From assembly GCF_015209595.1 (NCBI RefSeq), contig NZ_JADEYS010000008.1, positions 1 to 64,000 of the forward strand: a stretch of 64,000 bases of DNA, given 5' to 3'. The notes under the pieces are model-generated. The model was not told the DNA's origin and searched no databases. It saw only the letters and a list, made by a program, of their open reading frames with translations. Origin of the DNA: Pontibacterium sinense (lineage in GTDB: Bacteria > Pseudomonadota > Gammaproteobacteria > Pseudomonadales > Balneatricaceae). Shown here one piece after another: positions 54,715 through 63,316 of the stretch (position 1 is the first letter of the stretch; every line of letters begins with the position of its first letter). Both the position numbers and the translations under genes were made by a program.

Positions 54715-55281
54715 TTACCAGGTGGAAGCCGGTTTACGACGACCGGTGAAGGAACGTACCAACAGACCCAGAATCACACCACCCAACGCGATCAGACCGC
54801 CATGAGTGAACCAACGCATCAGGTTGCTTTCATCCATAGTTTCAATCTGGAAGCTAAGCGTCTTAATTTCAGTCTTCAAAGAGCTCACTTCATCCGCCAG
54901 CGTTTCACGTTCATTGCGAATCGAACTCAGCTCTGCTTGCAGCTCGTTGATCACTTCACTCTGCTCTGAAACTTTACTGCGGCTGTTCTTAAGATCACTT
55001 TCTAATACGGGCAGACGGGCGCTCATGCTAGGGCCGGTGCCTACATTATTAGGTGCAACCCAACCTACTTTCCCTTTCGGGGTACGGATCTGAACGTATT
55101 TTGTGCCCTTGTCCCGCTTCAGGATTTTGACCGGTGCGCCACTTTGAACCCGACCTGTAATTTTGTATTTGTTGCTCGGACCGCTGTGATAGAAGACATA
55201 CACATCATCAGCGATATGCCCTGTTTGAGCCTGAACCTGTAAGGAAAGAGTAAAAAATAGAAATATGAGTATTTTTTTCAT
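54715..55281 (-). CDS. TIGR04211 family SH3 domain envelope protein
   Basis: A 188-residue protein from the ATG at 55281. The signal peptide (MKKILIFLFFTLSLQVQAQ) is followed by a bacterial SH3 domain: VYVFYHSGPSNKYKITGRVQ, GAPVKILKRDKGTKYVQIRT and GKVGWVAPN. A coiled coil (LPVLESDLKNSRSKVSEQSE onward) comes next, and a C-terminal membrane helix (GLIALGGVILGLLVRSF) closes with basic residues. This is the standard layout of the YgiM-like family, an inner-membrane anchored periplasmic protein of unclear role. A longer start at 55338 is not supported. Confidence 0.85.
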   Translation of the reverse strand: MKKILIFLFFTLSLQVQAQTGHIADDVYVFYHSGPSNKYKITGRVQSGAPVKILKRDKGTKYVQIRTPKGKVGWVAPNNVGTGPSMSARLPVLESDLKNSRSKVSEQSEVINELQAELSSIRNERETLADEVSSLKTEIKTLSFQIETMDESNLMRWFTHGGLIALGGVILGLLVRSFTGRRKPASTW

Positions 55282-55594
55282 TAATGCCGTCACTAGTGTG
55301 AATTTGCCAATATTGTGAAGGGTCTGACTCCCTACCATCGACCCGATGTACCTACCCGTGGATCACTTCGACAGTAAAAAACTGAAAATGATCCGTGCGT
55401 ATTCTACAAACTTGTTCAATAATTTTCGATGAGTCTATTGCTGTCTATGCTTAGGATTTCTTGTAATAGATTCATCATACAGTCTGTATTCAGCAGAGAT
55501 ATGATAACAAATAAGCGTCTGCTTAACTGAGAATGGTTCTACGGGCAGAAGCTAACGGGTCTTCGGACCCATGATATCTGGATGGGGAAAATAC
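55282..55594. other. Divergent promoter region between the SH3 and mscS genes
   Basis: About 310 bases with no gene. It must carry promoters for two divergent genes. AT-rich stretches around 55380-55520 are the best candidates, but no clear box pair is assigned. Confidence 0.4.
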
Positions 55595-56407
55595 ATGGAA
55601 AACATGATCGACACCTACATATACCCTTGGGTGATCAATATCGCGCTCGCTTTAGCCGTCTTCGTGGTTGGTCGGTGGGTTGCTAAACAGTTAGTGAAAT
55701 TGATTACACGCGTGCTACGTCGTTCGAAAATGGACGATATGCTGGTGAACTTCATCACCTCTATTGCCAATATTCTTCTATTGCTGGTCGTTGTTGTGGC
55801 GGCCCTGGATCAACTGGGTGTTGATACGACCTCGCTGATTGCGTTGGTGGGTGCGGCGGGTTTAGCCGTAGGTCTGGCGCTGCAGGATTCGTTAAAGAAC
55901 TTTGCTGCGGGTGTGATGCTGATTGTCTTCCGACCGTTTCGTGAGGGGGATTTTGTTGAGGCGGCGGGTGTTTCCGGTATTGTCGAACACGTTTCGATCT
56001 TTAACACGGTGATGCGAACGCCTGATAATCGGGAAGTGATTGTGCCGAATGGTGGCATTTATAGCGGTGTAATCATCAACTACTCTGCGCGTGATACCCG
56101 TCGTGTGGATATGGTGTTCGGCATTGGTTACGACGATGATCTGAAACGCGCCAAGGCGATTTTGGAAGAGATTATCGGCAATGATGACCGTATTCTTAAA
56201 GATCCTGCCGCTGTGGTCGCAGTGTCTGAGTTGGCGGATAGCAGCGTAAACTTCGTTGTACGTCCGTGGGTTAAGTCCGCTGATTATTGGGATGTGATGT
56301 GGGATACCACTGAAACAGTGAAATTGCGTTTTGATGCTGAAGGTATCAGCATCCCGTATCCGCAGATGGACGTTCATTTGCACAAGCAGGAAGCTGAGCA
56401 GGCGTAA
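55595..56407 (+). CDS. mscS: Small-conductance mechanosensitive channel MscS
   Basis: A 270-residue MscS family channel that opens under membrane tension and releases solutes in osmotic downshock. Three N-terminal helices (YPWVINIALALAVFVVGRWV, NILLLLVVVVAALDQLG, and TM3 with LVGAAGLAVGLALQDSLKNF) precede the beta domain (FREGDFVEAAGVSGIVEHVS, VPNGGIYSGVIINYSARDTR) and the C-terminal alpha-beta cage. TM3 has the Gly/Ala packing pattern and the length of E. coli MscS (286). The ATG at 55595 lies 7 bp after GGGG; an in-frame ATG at 55571 is possible. Confidence 0.93.
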   Translation: MENMIDTYIYPWVINIALALAVFVVGRWVAKQLVKLITRVLRRSKMDDMLVNFITSIANILLLLVVVVAALDQLGVDTTSLIALVGAAGLAVGLALQDSLKNFAAGVMLIVFRPFREGDFVEAAGVSGIVEHVSIFNTVMRTPDNREVIVPNGGIYSGVIINYSARDTRRVDMVFGIGYDDDLKRAKAILEEIIGNDDRILKDPAAVVAVSELADSSVNFVVRPWVKSADYWDVMWDTTETVKLRFDAEGISIPYPQMDVHLHKQEAEQA

Positions 56408-56436
56408 TCAATTCGCCTGCAAATAAGCTCCAACTC

Positions 56437-56461
56437 AAAAGGGCCTTATGGCCCTTTTTTA
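56437..56461. terminator. Bidirectional terminator between mscS and the Spy-like gene
   Basis: AAAAGGGCC, a TTAT loop and GGCCCTTTTTT form a tight hairpin with A- and T-runs, placed between convergent genes. Confidence 0.85.
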
Positions 56462-56466
56462 GTGCT

Positions 56467-56886
56467 TCATTCACCGCGATTTTTCATGTGTTCTCGTAGT
56501 TTGTCTTTGCGTTCCTGCTGAATCTTTCGGTACTCATTCATCTGTTTGTCGGTCAAAATAAGTTCCAGCTGTCCCTGCGTGTTTTTTCGCGATGCTTTCA
56601 GTTCACTAGCCAGTTTTCGTTTTTCGCGAAAGCTCAGTTTTTTGCGACTCTCTGGATCGAAGTTTTCCAGATCAATGCCGTGTTTTTTCAGTATCTCTTT
56701 TCGTGCGTTCGCACTTGTTTCCAGAATCGGAGTGATCTGCTGAGTTTGGGCATCACTGAGTGCTAACCGGTCCTTCAGCTCAGCGATCTGGTGCTCAATA
56801 TTTTTACCGCGCTCATCATTGGCTGATACGACTTGAACCGTTGTCAGGGTTAATGCCAAAACGATCATCAAACTCTTTAACATCAT
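56467..56886 (-). CDS. Spy/CpxP-like periplasmic protein
   Basis: A 139-residue periplasmic helical protein. The signal peptide is LMIVLALTLTTVQVVSA. The mature part is rich in Lys, Glu and Leu, with LKDRLALSDAQTQQITPILE, a basic stretch (SRKKLSFREKRKLASELKAS) and LELILTDKQMNEYRKIQQER. LTDKQ matches the LTxxQ motif of the Spy/CpxP fold; these proteins act as periplasmic chaperones or stress sensors. It is highly charged throughout. It ends at the terminator shared with mscS. Confidence 0.75.
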   Translation of the reverse strand: MMLKSLMIVLALTLTTVQVVSANDERGKNIEHQIAELKDRLALSDAQTQQITPILETSANARKEILKKHGIDLENFDPESRKKLSFREKRKLASELKASRKNTQGQLELILTDKQMNEYRKIQQERKDKLREHMKNRGE

Positions 56887-57019
56887 TGAACCTTCTGCTG
56901 ATTTGTTGCACTTATTATTCTAAGTGTGGATATGTCTAGGGTACGTATTGGCATGTAAATATGCGGGGTGAGATTGCAAAGATGTGTAAATGTATCCATA
57001 TGGTAAAGGAGGTACTGGC

Positions 57020-57427
57020 TTGAGAAGCGGACTGAGTAGGCTTGTAGTGCTGATCACCGTGGTATTTATCGGATGTATTGTCTGGGTGCTCTATCAGGCT
57101 GATATGGGAAAGGTACCGGCGATTTTTGATTGGGTACGGGGTCTGCCCAATGGAGATAAGTGGGGGCACTTTATGGTGTTTGGTGTTCTGACATTGTTAC
57201 TCAACGTCAGTCTGAAATTTCGCACCGTTCGTTTGGTATTTATGCCCGTATATTGGGGCACGCTCTGCGTGGCGCTGTTTTCGGTGGGAGAGGAGATCAG
57301 CCAGTATTTTATACCCAGTCGTAGATTTGACCTGCTGGATCTTCTGGCCGATGCAGGGGGGATCCTGACGTTTACCCTTATTACTTGGTGTCTGGCGTTC
57401 TGGCTTGGTAGGCATCCACCGAAATAA
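57020..57427 (+). CDS. VanZ-like family membrane protein
   Basis: A 135-residue protein with about four membrane helices (LVVLITVVFIGCIVWVLY, FMVFGVLTLLLNVSL, LVFMPVYWGTLCVALFSV, ILTFTLITWCLAFWL). The VanZ signature is seen in GDKWGHFMVFGVL and GEEISQYFIPSRRFDLLDLL with ADAGG. The start is most likely the TTG at 57020, because AAAGGAGG (57005-57012) sits 7 bp upstream; the ATG at 56990 lies ahead of it and lacks a site. The function of chromosomal VanZ-like proteins is unclear. It converges with the SLC5-like gene. Confidence 0.8.
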   Translation: MRSGLSRLVVLITVVFIGCIVWVLYQADMGKVPAIFDWVRGLPNGDKWGHFMVFGVLTLLLNVSLKFRTVRLVFMPVYWGTLCVALFSVGEEISQYFIPSRRFDLLDLLADAGGILTFTLITWCLAFWLGRHPPK

Positions 57428-57430
57428 TGT

Positions 57431-59623
57431 TTATATCTGCCCCAGTTTGTCATTTAGCTCACGCCGTAGGGCGTCATTTTCTTGTGTGGCTTTCTGTATC
57501 TCCATTCGATACTTAAAAATATCTTCGTAGCGCTCATCCAGTTTTTGTTCCAGTGAAGTGATCTCGCCATCTTTTTGTTGCAGTCGAATTTGTAGCTTAT
57601 CAATCTGCGCTTGCAGGTCCTCAATCAGACCAAAGCTTCCGGTATCAATGTCTTTGCTCGGCACGAGCTCAGGGGCCAGGCCGGGGCTCTGAAGTTCGCT
57701 GACGATATGGCTGAAGACGGCCTGTAGATCGGCAGCCTCTTTGTCTGAGTACCGAATACGGCTTTCCATTGCGCTGTGGGCGCCTGCGGAACCAATTGAA
57801 CCTGCGAGCACATGTTCCAGCATGCGATGGAATTCAACCAGTTCAATAATCGTGATGTGGGATTTATCAAGTACCTGAAGGTCGTCGGCTATGTTGTGTA
57901 CCTGCTCATTGGCTTTGTCTTCTGGCAGGTAGTTGGAAAGCAGTGTTTGTGCTTCTTCCAGCTTCGCGTTCAATACGATGTAGGCTTCTAAACCGGTTGG
58001 ACGTGCTTTGCGACTGGAGGACTTAGCGAGCATGGCACACATGAATTCGGTGGTGAAGTTACGCTCGGTTTTATGTGGCTGATACAGTAGTGAGAACAGG
58101 ACATAGGCGCCGATGTTCGCCAGCATGGACCAGAGCACTGCGTGGGTTACGGGGTGGAAACCATCTAAGCCAAATAATGCTTCAGGTCGCAGCATGGCAA
58201 CCCCAGAGGGGCCGTGTTCAAGCAGCGCCATATCAAACCAGCCATGTTTGGTCATGGTGGGGAGCACTAACGTATAGATCCAGACTGAGAAGCCTGCAAG
58301 CAATCCTAAAAATGCACCTGCGCTATTGGCTTTTTTCCAGAAGAGCCCGCCGAATGTGGCAGGGGCAAACTGGAGGATTGCGACAAAAGAGATCAGGCCA
58401 ATGGAGACCAGAATATACGAGTTAGCAAATTCCAGCGTGAACCAGTAGCTCCCCAGCAGGATCATCGCAACCAGTACCCAACGGACTTGTAGCAGGTATC
58501 CGCGTAGAAAAGTACATGAACCGGTGCGTTCGATCGCAGGCAGGACCAGGTGGTTTGAGGCCATTGTGGCTAACGTCATTGTGGTAATAATGATCATCCC
58601 GGTGGCGGCCGAGAATCCGCCGATAAAAGCGACTAGAGATAACAAATGATTGTCGGCCAGTTTGGGGAGGAGCAGCACGTAATAGTCTGCGAGATTACTA
58701 TCGATTCCCGACAACAAGCCCGCCGCTGCAATGGGTACAACAAACAGGTTGATCAGTATTATATAGAGCGGAAACAGCCACATCGCCGTACGAATATGTT
58801 TCTGATCGGTGTTTTCGACAACCGCGACATGAAACTGGCGTGGTAATAACTGTACGGCAACGAAGCTCAGAACAATGAGCGTTACCCACATGGAGCCCGC
58901 GTTGTCACTGGCACTAAAGCTGGTGACGTGGTCTAGCCCAGCAGCGCTGATACGTTGGCTGATGTCCTCAAAGCCGTCAAACATCATGTATGTGACGAAG
59001 ATCCCTACAGCCATAAAGCTAACGAGTTTCACCAGGCACTCTGCCACTAAGGCAAAGATCATCCCCTGGTGGCGTTCAGTCGGATCGAGGCGGCGTACAC
59101 CAAACAGTATGGTGAATGCGATCATGACTAATGTCACAAAGAGCCCAGACAGGCCCCAGTCCATCATCTCTGCACTGTCGTGAGTGATCAGGTTAAAGGA
59201 GCTGATCACCGCTTTTAGCTGCAACGCGATATACGGTACGATGCCAAGCAGGGCGATGATCGTTACCAGTGCGGCGATGCGTTGTGAGCGGTTATAACGG
59301 GTGGAGATAAAGTCGGCAATACTGGTAATACGGAAGGTTTCTTTTGCCTGAATCATCTTTCGCAGGGTGACGTGCCAGAAAAGAATGGCAATAAGGCTTC
59401 CCAGGTAGACACCCAGAAACATCATGCCTGAATTAGCTGCGAAACCTACGCTGCCATAGAAAGTCCATGATGTGTGATATACGGCAAGTGACAGCGCATA
59501 GACCCAAGGACTGCTGATCTGTTTTCCGGTCAGCTGGTTGCGTCTCTCGACCCACTGCGCGAGCGCAAACAGCAGGGCCATATAGATAGTCACAATTAAA
59601 ATGACGGCATACGGATTAAACAT
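57431..59623 (-). CDS. SLC5-type membrane sensor domain with STAC-like and coiled-coil tail, no kinase
   Basis: A 730-residue protein. About residues 1-520 hold thirteen membrane helices of the sodium/solute symporter (SLC5) fold: VYALSLAVYHTSWTFYGSVG, TFRITSIADFISTRYNRSQR, LLSLVAFIGGFSAATGMIII. This is the form used as the N-terminal sensor of CbrA-like histidine kinases rather than of PutP. After it comes a STAC-like helical segment (AYIVLNAKLEEAQTLLSNYL) and then a long coiled coil (LQAQIDKLQIRLQQKDGEIT). It stops at 57431 with no DHp or ATPase domain. It may be a transporter or a sensor that acts through a partner kinase not in this window. ATG 59623 follows AAGG; a TTG lies at 59629. Confidence 0.8.
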   Translation of the reverse strand: MFNPYAVILIVTIYMALLFALAQWVERRNQLTGKQISSPWVYALSLAVYHTSWTFYGSVGFAANSGMMFLGVYLGSLIAILFWHVTLRKMIQAKETFRITSIADFISTRYNRSQRIAALVTIIALLGIVPYIALQLKAVISSFNLITHDSAEMMDWGLSGLFVTLVMIAFTILFGVRRLDPTERHQGMIFALVAECLVKLVSFMAVGIFVTYMMFDGFEDISQRISAAGLDHVTSFSASDNAGSMWVTLIVLSFVAVQLLPRQFHVAVVENTDQKHIRTAMWLFPLYIILINLFVVPIAAAGLLSGIDSNLADYYVLLLPKLADNHLLSLVAFIGGFSAATGMIIITTMTLATMASNHLVLPAIERTGSCTFLRGYLLQVRWVLVAMILLGSYWFTLEFANSYILVSIGLISFVAILQFAPATFGGLFWKKANSAGAFLGLLAGFSVWIYTLVLPTMTKHGWFDMALLEHGPSGVAMLRPEALFGLDGFHPVTHAVLWSMLANIGAYVLFSLLYQPHKTERNFTTEFMCAMLAKSSSRKARPTGLEAYIVLNAKLEEAQTLLSNYLPEDKANEQVHNIADDLQVLDKSHITIIELVEFHRMLEHVLAGSIGSAGAHSAMESRIRYSDKEAADLQAVFSHIVSELQSPGLAPELVPSKDIDTGSFGLIEDLQAQIDKLQIRLQQKDGEITSLEQKLDERYEDIFKYRMEIQKATQENDALRRELNDKLGQI

Positions 59624-59893
59624 AGGCAACCTTACATCAGCGGGCCGGACGTTATCTTTATAGCTATAGCCTGATCTTGTTCTCTGGTCAAAGAATAGAT
59701 GGTCAAATAGCGTATAACTGTATGATTTTCGTACAGTGTTGACGGGGTTGGGTGATATAGAAGGGCTTACATGAAATGTTGGCGAGTTCGTAGCGTTGAG
59801 TGGAGCAGGACTTAAATTAAATGGTTATCAGAGGGGAAGGGTGGGAAGGTCAAATTTACTTGGTCGGCCGGAGAGACTGACTTGAGGTGACGC

Positions 59894-60199
59894 TCAGTGT
59901 TTTGTCTGAGCGTCGTGTTTGTCTTCATCCGTATGACCATGTTCACAACCACAACGGGGAGGTACCGGATCCATACCGCCGTCACTGTAGGGGTGGCAAC
60001 GCAGAATACGACGTATACCCAGATAACCGCCTTTCAGAATGCCGTGAGTTTCGATGGCTTCAATCATGTAGTGGGAGCAACTTGGATAGAAACGACAGTT
60101 GCTGCCCAGCATGGGGCTGATCAGATACTGATAACCACGGATGGGCAGGATCAGGAGTTTTTGCAGGCCCCATTTGAGCCGGTGGATAAGTTGAGACAT
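59894..60199 (-). CDS. yidD: Membrane protein insertion efficiency factor YidD
   Basis: A 101-residue YidD from the ATG at 60199 ([12 protein letters not shown]). An amphipathic N-terminus precedes [20 protein letters not shown], then [20 protein letters not shown] and [17 protein letters not shown], the complete family signature. It aids YidC-dependent insertion of inner-membrane proteins. The His/Asp-rich end is a common variant. Elsewhere yidD lies between rnpA and yidC; here it is alone between the SLC5-like and phoH genes. Confidence 0.9.
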   Translation of the reverse strand: MSQLIHRLKWGLQKLLILPIRGYQYLISPMLGSNCRFYPSCSHYMIEAIETHGILKGGYLGIRRILRCHPYSDGGMDPVPPRCGCEHGHTDEDKHDAQTKH

Positions 60200-60665
60200 C
60201 GGTAGAGTATATCGCAATTGAGCGGTAGAAAAACTGCCGGACCGTCGTCCGGCATAAGTAAAGGGGAAGTCGTGAAAGCACATGTGTGCCACTCGGCTTC
60301 CGGAAGGAACTGGGGTTGAATTGTCAGGTACAGAGTGTGGAACATAAGAAATCTCAGACCCCGTTATACATCAACGGGGAACTTACAGAATCCATGACTG
60401 GGCATGTTAGAGAGGTAAGTTTGAATCTGAGGCGACGAATTTCAGCGTTTTATTTTTATTTCTGATTCAATGTCGCGTATGTGAATTTATTATTATTGTT
60501 TTGTTGCGGCGGATTATAGGGATAACTATCCGGAATGGAATATCTGGCGGTCAGATTATTTTTTGGCCGAGAGGTAAAAGTGCCGCAATGTCAGAGACAG
60601 TGCGGCACTCAAAGGTTTTTATACTTTAGTCGCGTCTATCGCGGCTGGTTACCTTTCGTTAACAA
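60200..60665. other. 466-bp intergenic region holding the phoH terminator
   Basis: No gene is supported. The region holds the hairpin at 60576-60608 near its right end and otherwise AT-rich sequence near 60440-60520, where a promoter for yidD could lie upstream of its start. Confidence 0.45.
60576..60608 (-). terminator. Terminator downstream of phoH
   Basis: GTGCCGCA (60580-60587) and TGCGGCAC (60601-60608) form a perfect stem. On the minus strand it is followed by TTTT (complement of 60576-60579). It lies 58 bases past the phoH stop. Confidence 0.75.
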
Positions 60666-62057
60666 TCAGAGATGCTCTTCTGCATATTCAGCCAGTTCTG
60701 AGCGGAAGATGCCTTCAAGATGGACATTGGCTGCGCCCGGATAATCTTTAAAGCGTTCGACGATATAGGTCAGACCTGAGGTTAGCGGCGTCAGGTAGTT
60801 AGAATCTATCTGTGCCAGATTACCAAGACAGATCATCTTGGAACCTTTACCACAGCGGGTGATGATCGTTTTCAGCTGAGACGGGGTCAGGTTCTGCGCT
60901 TCATCAATCAGCACAAGTGCATCCTGAATACTGCGTCCGCGGATAAAGTTCAGGGATTTGAACTGGATGTTGGCCTTTTCGATCGCGTATTTAACGCTGC
61001 TCTGTGGGCGTTCGTCCTGTTCATGCATCGCTTCAAGGTTATCGTGGATCGCACTCAACCAAGGCGTCATCTTCTCTTCTTCTGTACCCGGCAGGAAACC
61101 GATATCTTCCGCCACGGGTGGTGTAGAGCGGGTCACGATGATTTTGTTGAACTGTTTATCCTCAATCACCATCTCTAGTGCGCAGGCCAGCGCGACCAAC
61201 GTTTTACCAGAGCCTGCTGCACCGTTTAGTATCGCCAGATCAATGGATGGGTCGAGTACGGCCTGCATGGCAAAGGCCTGTTGAATGTTGATCGGTTCAA
61301 TGCCCCAGCAGTTCTGTTGCATGATCCGCTCGTGATTCAGGTCTTGCAGCGTGATGGTCTCTTCATCAACGCTGATCACCCGTGCTGCAAAGCCATCGGA
61401 TTCATCGTAGATATATTCTGCCGGATAGGTGTTGGGCAAAATGCTGCGATCAATCTGATGAAAGGTGTATTTACCTTCCTGATAGCTTTTCACATCAGTG
61501 ACATGCTCCCAGAAATTGCCTTCCATTTGGTAGTGCCCGGCAGGCAGCAACTCAATGTCGGAAACCAGCTGGTCGGTACGGTAGTCTTCAACCTTCAGTA
61601 GCCCGGCACCGAGCGCTTTCAGGCGCATGTTGATATCTTTGGTGACCAGAATAATCTCGCGATGCGGGTTCGTTGCCTGTAGGTGCAGCGCGCAGTTGAT
61701 AATCAAATTATCTTTATTGTGGTCGTTGGGCAAAAAGCCCTGACGCATTGTCAGCTCGTGATCAGGGAAAATGCTCAATTTTCCCAGTCGTGTGTCAACG
61801 CCGTTGAGTGCGTTTTGCTTAATCGGTACGCCTTTGGTGATTTGAGCCGAGGTGCTGGCTCCACTCAGAATATGATCAATTGCGCGAATGGCATGACGTG
61901 CTTCTGAGGACACGTTTTTCTTACGATCCTTGATGTCGTCCAGTTCCTCCAGAACGGTCATGGGAATGGCGATATCCTGCTCCTTGAACTCATACAGACA
62001 CTTAGGGTCATGAAGCAGTACGTTGGTATCCAGTATATAAAGCTTAGATGCTGTCAT
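60666..62057 (-). CDS. PIN-PhoH fusion protein (PhoH2/YlaK type ATPase)
   Basis: A 463-residue protein of the PhoH2 group: an N-terminal PIN-domain RNase (residues 1-130, LYILDTNVLLHDPKCLYEF) fused to a PhoH ATPase. The ATPase has Walker A GAAGSGKTLVALACALE, the TRSTPPVAEDIGFLPGTEEE block and Walker B ALVLIDEAQNLTPSQLK. PhoH2 proteins unwind and cleave RNA in mycobacteria. The acidic PIN residues (Asp8 and the Glu in EELDDIKD) are present. It stands alone, with the sirtuin gene diverging upstream. Confidence 0.9.
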   Translation of the reverse strand: MTASKLYILDTNVLLHDPKCLYEFKEQDIAIPMTVLEELDDIKDRKKNVSSEARHAIRAIDHILSGASTSAQITKGVPIKQNALNGVDTRLGKLSIFPDHELTMRQGFLPNDHNKDNLIINCALHLQATNPHREIILVTKDINMRLKALGAGLLKVEDYRTDQLVSDIELLPAGHYQMEGNFWEHVTDVKSYQEGKYTFHQIDRSILPNTYPAEYIYDESDGFAARVISVDEETITLQDLNHERIMQQNCWGIEPINIQQAFAMQAVLDPSIDLAILNGAAGSGKTLVALACALEMVIEDKQFNKIIVTRSTPPVAEDIGFLPGTEEEKMTPWLSAIHDNLEAMHEQDERPQSSVKYAIEKANIQFKSLNFIRGRSIQDALVLIDEAQNLTPSQLKTIITRCGKGSKMICLGNLAQIDSNYLTPLTSGLTYIVERFKDYPGAANVHLEGIFRSELAEYAEEHL

Positions 62058-62431
62058 GGCGGATTCCTTCTGACGCCGGGAGGCTGATTTCCTGAGAGTA
62101 AGAGGCGCGGGTAAACCAGCTACAGGCCCGGTAGAGGCTGCGAGGTCGGGTAGGGTGGTTCAGGTTACTGCATAACATCGTTGGGCATCATCCTCTGCTG
62201 CTGCGATGTTGATTTTTGGGCGTTGTCCCTGTGGTTAACGCCTGTTCCTGTTCCGGTGTTGCAGGTTAGCGATCTCATTAACAGGCTCATTCCTGTTGGA
62301 CCGAGTCGCCTTGTGAGTCAGGCAACCGATTGTACGGGTTCGTTTTTTTCGGTTACCTTGAATTCAAAGATAGTCTAGATATGTAAGCATTGCCGTATTG
62401 TGACAACAAGATTTTTTGGGGAGATTAAACG
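62058..62431. other. 374-bp divergent promoter region, no gene seen
   Basis: This stretch separates divergent phoH and sirtuin starts. GGGGAG at 62418-62423 is the ribosome binding site of the sirtuin gene. No clear promoter boxes or operator symmetry is assigned; a GTTCCTGTTCC repeat near 62242 is unremarkable. Confidence 0.4.
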
Positions 62432-63139
62432 ATGGGTGCGGAATCGATAGTGATCCTGACGGGGGCCGGTATTTCGGCTGAATCTGGCATTCGAACGTTT
62501 CGCGCTGCGGACGGTTTGTGGGAAGACCACCGGGTTGAGGATGTCGCCACGCCTGAAGCTTTTTTACGTGATCCGGAACTCGTTCACCGATTTTATAATG
62601 AACGCCGTCAGGGATTATTAGCACCGGAAATTCAGCCAAACCCTGCGCATTATGCACTCGCAGAGCTGGAGGCAAGGCATTCCGGCAGCGTACTTCTGGT
62701 AACCCAGAATATTGATAATCTGCATGAGCGGGCCGGTAGCCATAATCTGCTTCATATGCACGGCGAGTTACTGAATATGCGCTGTGGGCAGAGCGGTGAA
62801 GTCTCTTTCTTTGAGGGGGCAAGCTCGCCAGCGGATCTCTGTGATTGCTGCGGTGAAGCGGGGTTACTGCGCCCCGATATCGTTTGGTTTGGTGAGATGC
62901 CGATGCATATGGATCGGATCTATAGCGCGCTGGATAGCTGTGATCTGTTCCTGTCGATTGGTACGTCCGGGCATGTGTATCCGGCTGCTGGGTTTGTTGA
63001 GGTGGCGAACGCAGCAGGTGCACACACGGTGGAACTTAACCTGGAACCGTCGAGAGTGGAATCAGCCTTTGATGAGCATATATATGGGGCTGCGAGTGAA
63101 GTTTTGCCTACGTATATCACGCAGTTTTTAAAGGGTTAA
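62432..63139 (+). CDS. cobB: Class III sirtuin, NAD-dependent protein deacylase
   Basis: A 235-residue sirtuin that removes acyl groups from lysines using NAD. The NAD motif is [20 protein letters not shown]; the catalytic His is in [12 protein letters not shown] and [12 protein letters not shown] lies before it. Zinc ligands are the Cys of MRCGQ and of [18 protein letters not shown] holds the YxxR pair (Tyr and Arg) of class III enzymes, which prefer succinyl and malonyl lysines (SIRT5 and CobB type). The ATG at 62432 follows GGGGAG. It is the first gene to the right of phoH. Confidence 0.92.
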   Translation: MGAESIVILTGAGISAESGIRTFRAADGLWEDHRVEDVATPEAFLRDPELVHRFYNERRQGLLAPEIQPNPAHYALAELEARHSGSVLLVTQNIDNLHERAGSHNLLHMHGELLNMRCGQSGEVSFFEGASSPADLCDCCGEAGLLRPDIVWFGEMPMHMDRIYSALDSCDLFLSIGTSGHVYPAAGFVEVANAAGAHTVELNLEPSRVESAFDEHIYGAASEVLPTYITQFLKG

Positions 63140-63316
63140 CTGGCTGAAAATTAACCGATTTTGGCAGGGTACTGGAAATAATCTATAGTGATTCTGTGAA
63201 CTTCATGGAAATGTCATTGGTCTGAAGTATGACAATAAATGAACATGAAGAGGCACAGGCCACCAGAGAAAAGGTGGCGCGATTGCTGTGTCTGACTGCC
63301 CAAGGAGGTGGATTAC

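Noticed and set aside
59718-59736. CTGT-N11-ACAG, LexA-box-like sequence upstream of the SLC5-like gene
   Set aside because: The LexA consensus has 8 bases between CTGT and ACAG; the spacing here is 11, so it is not an SOS box.
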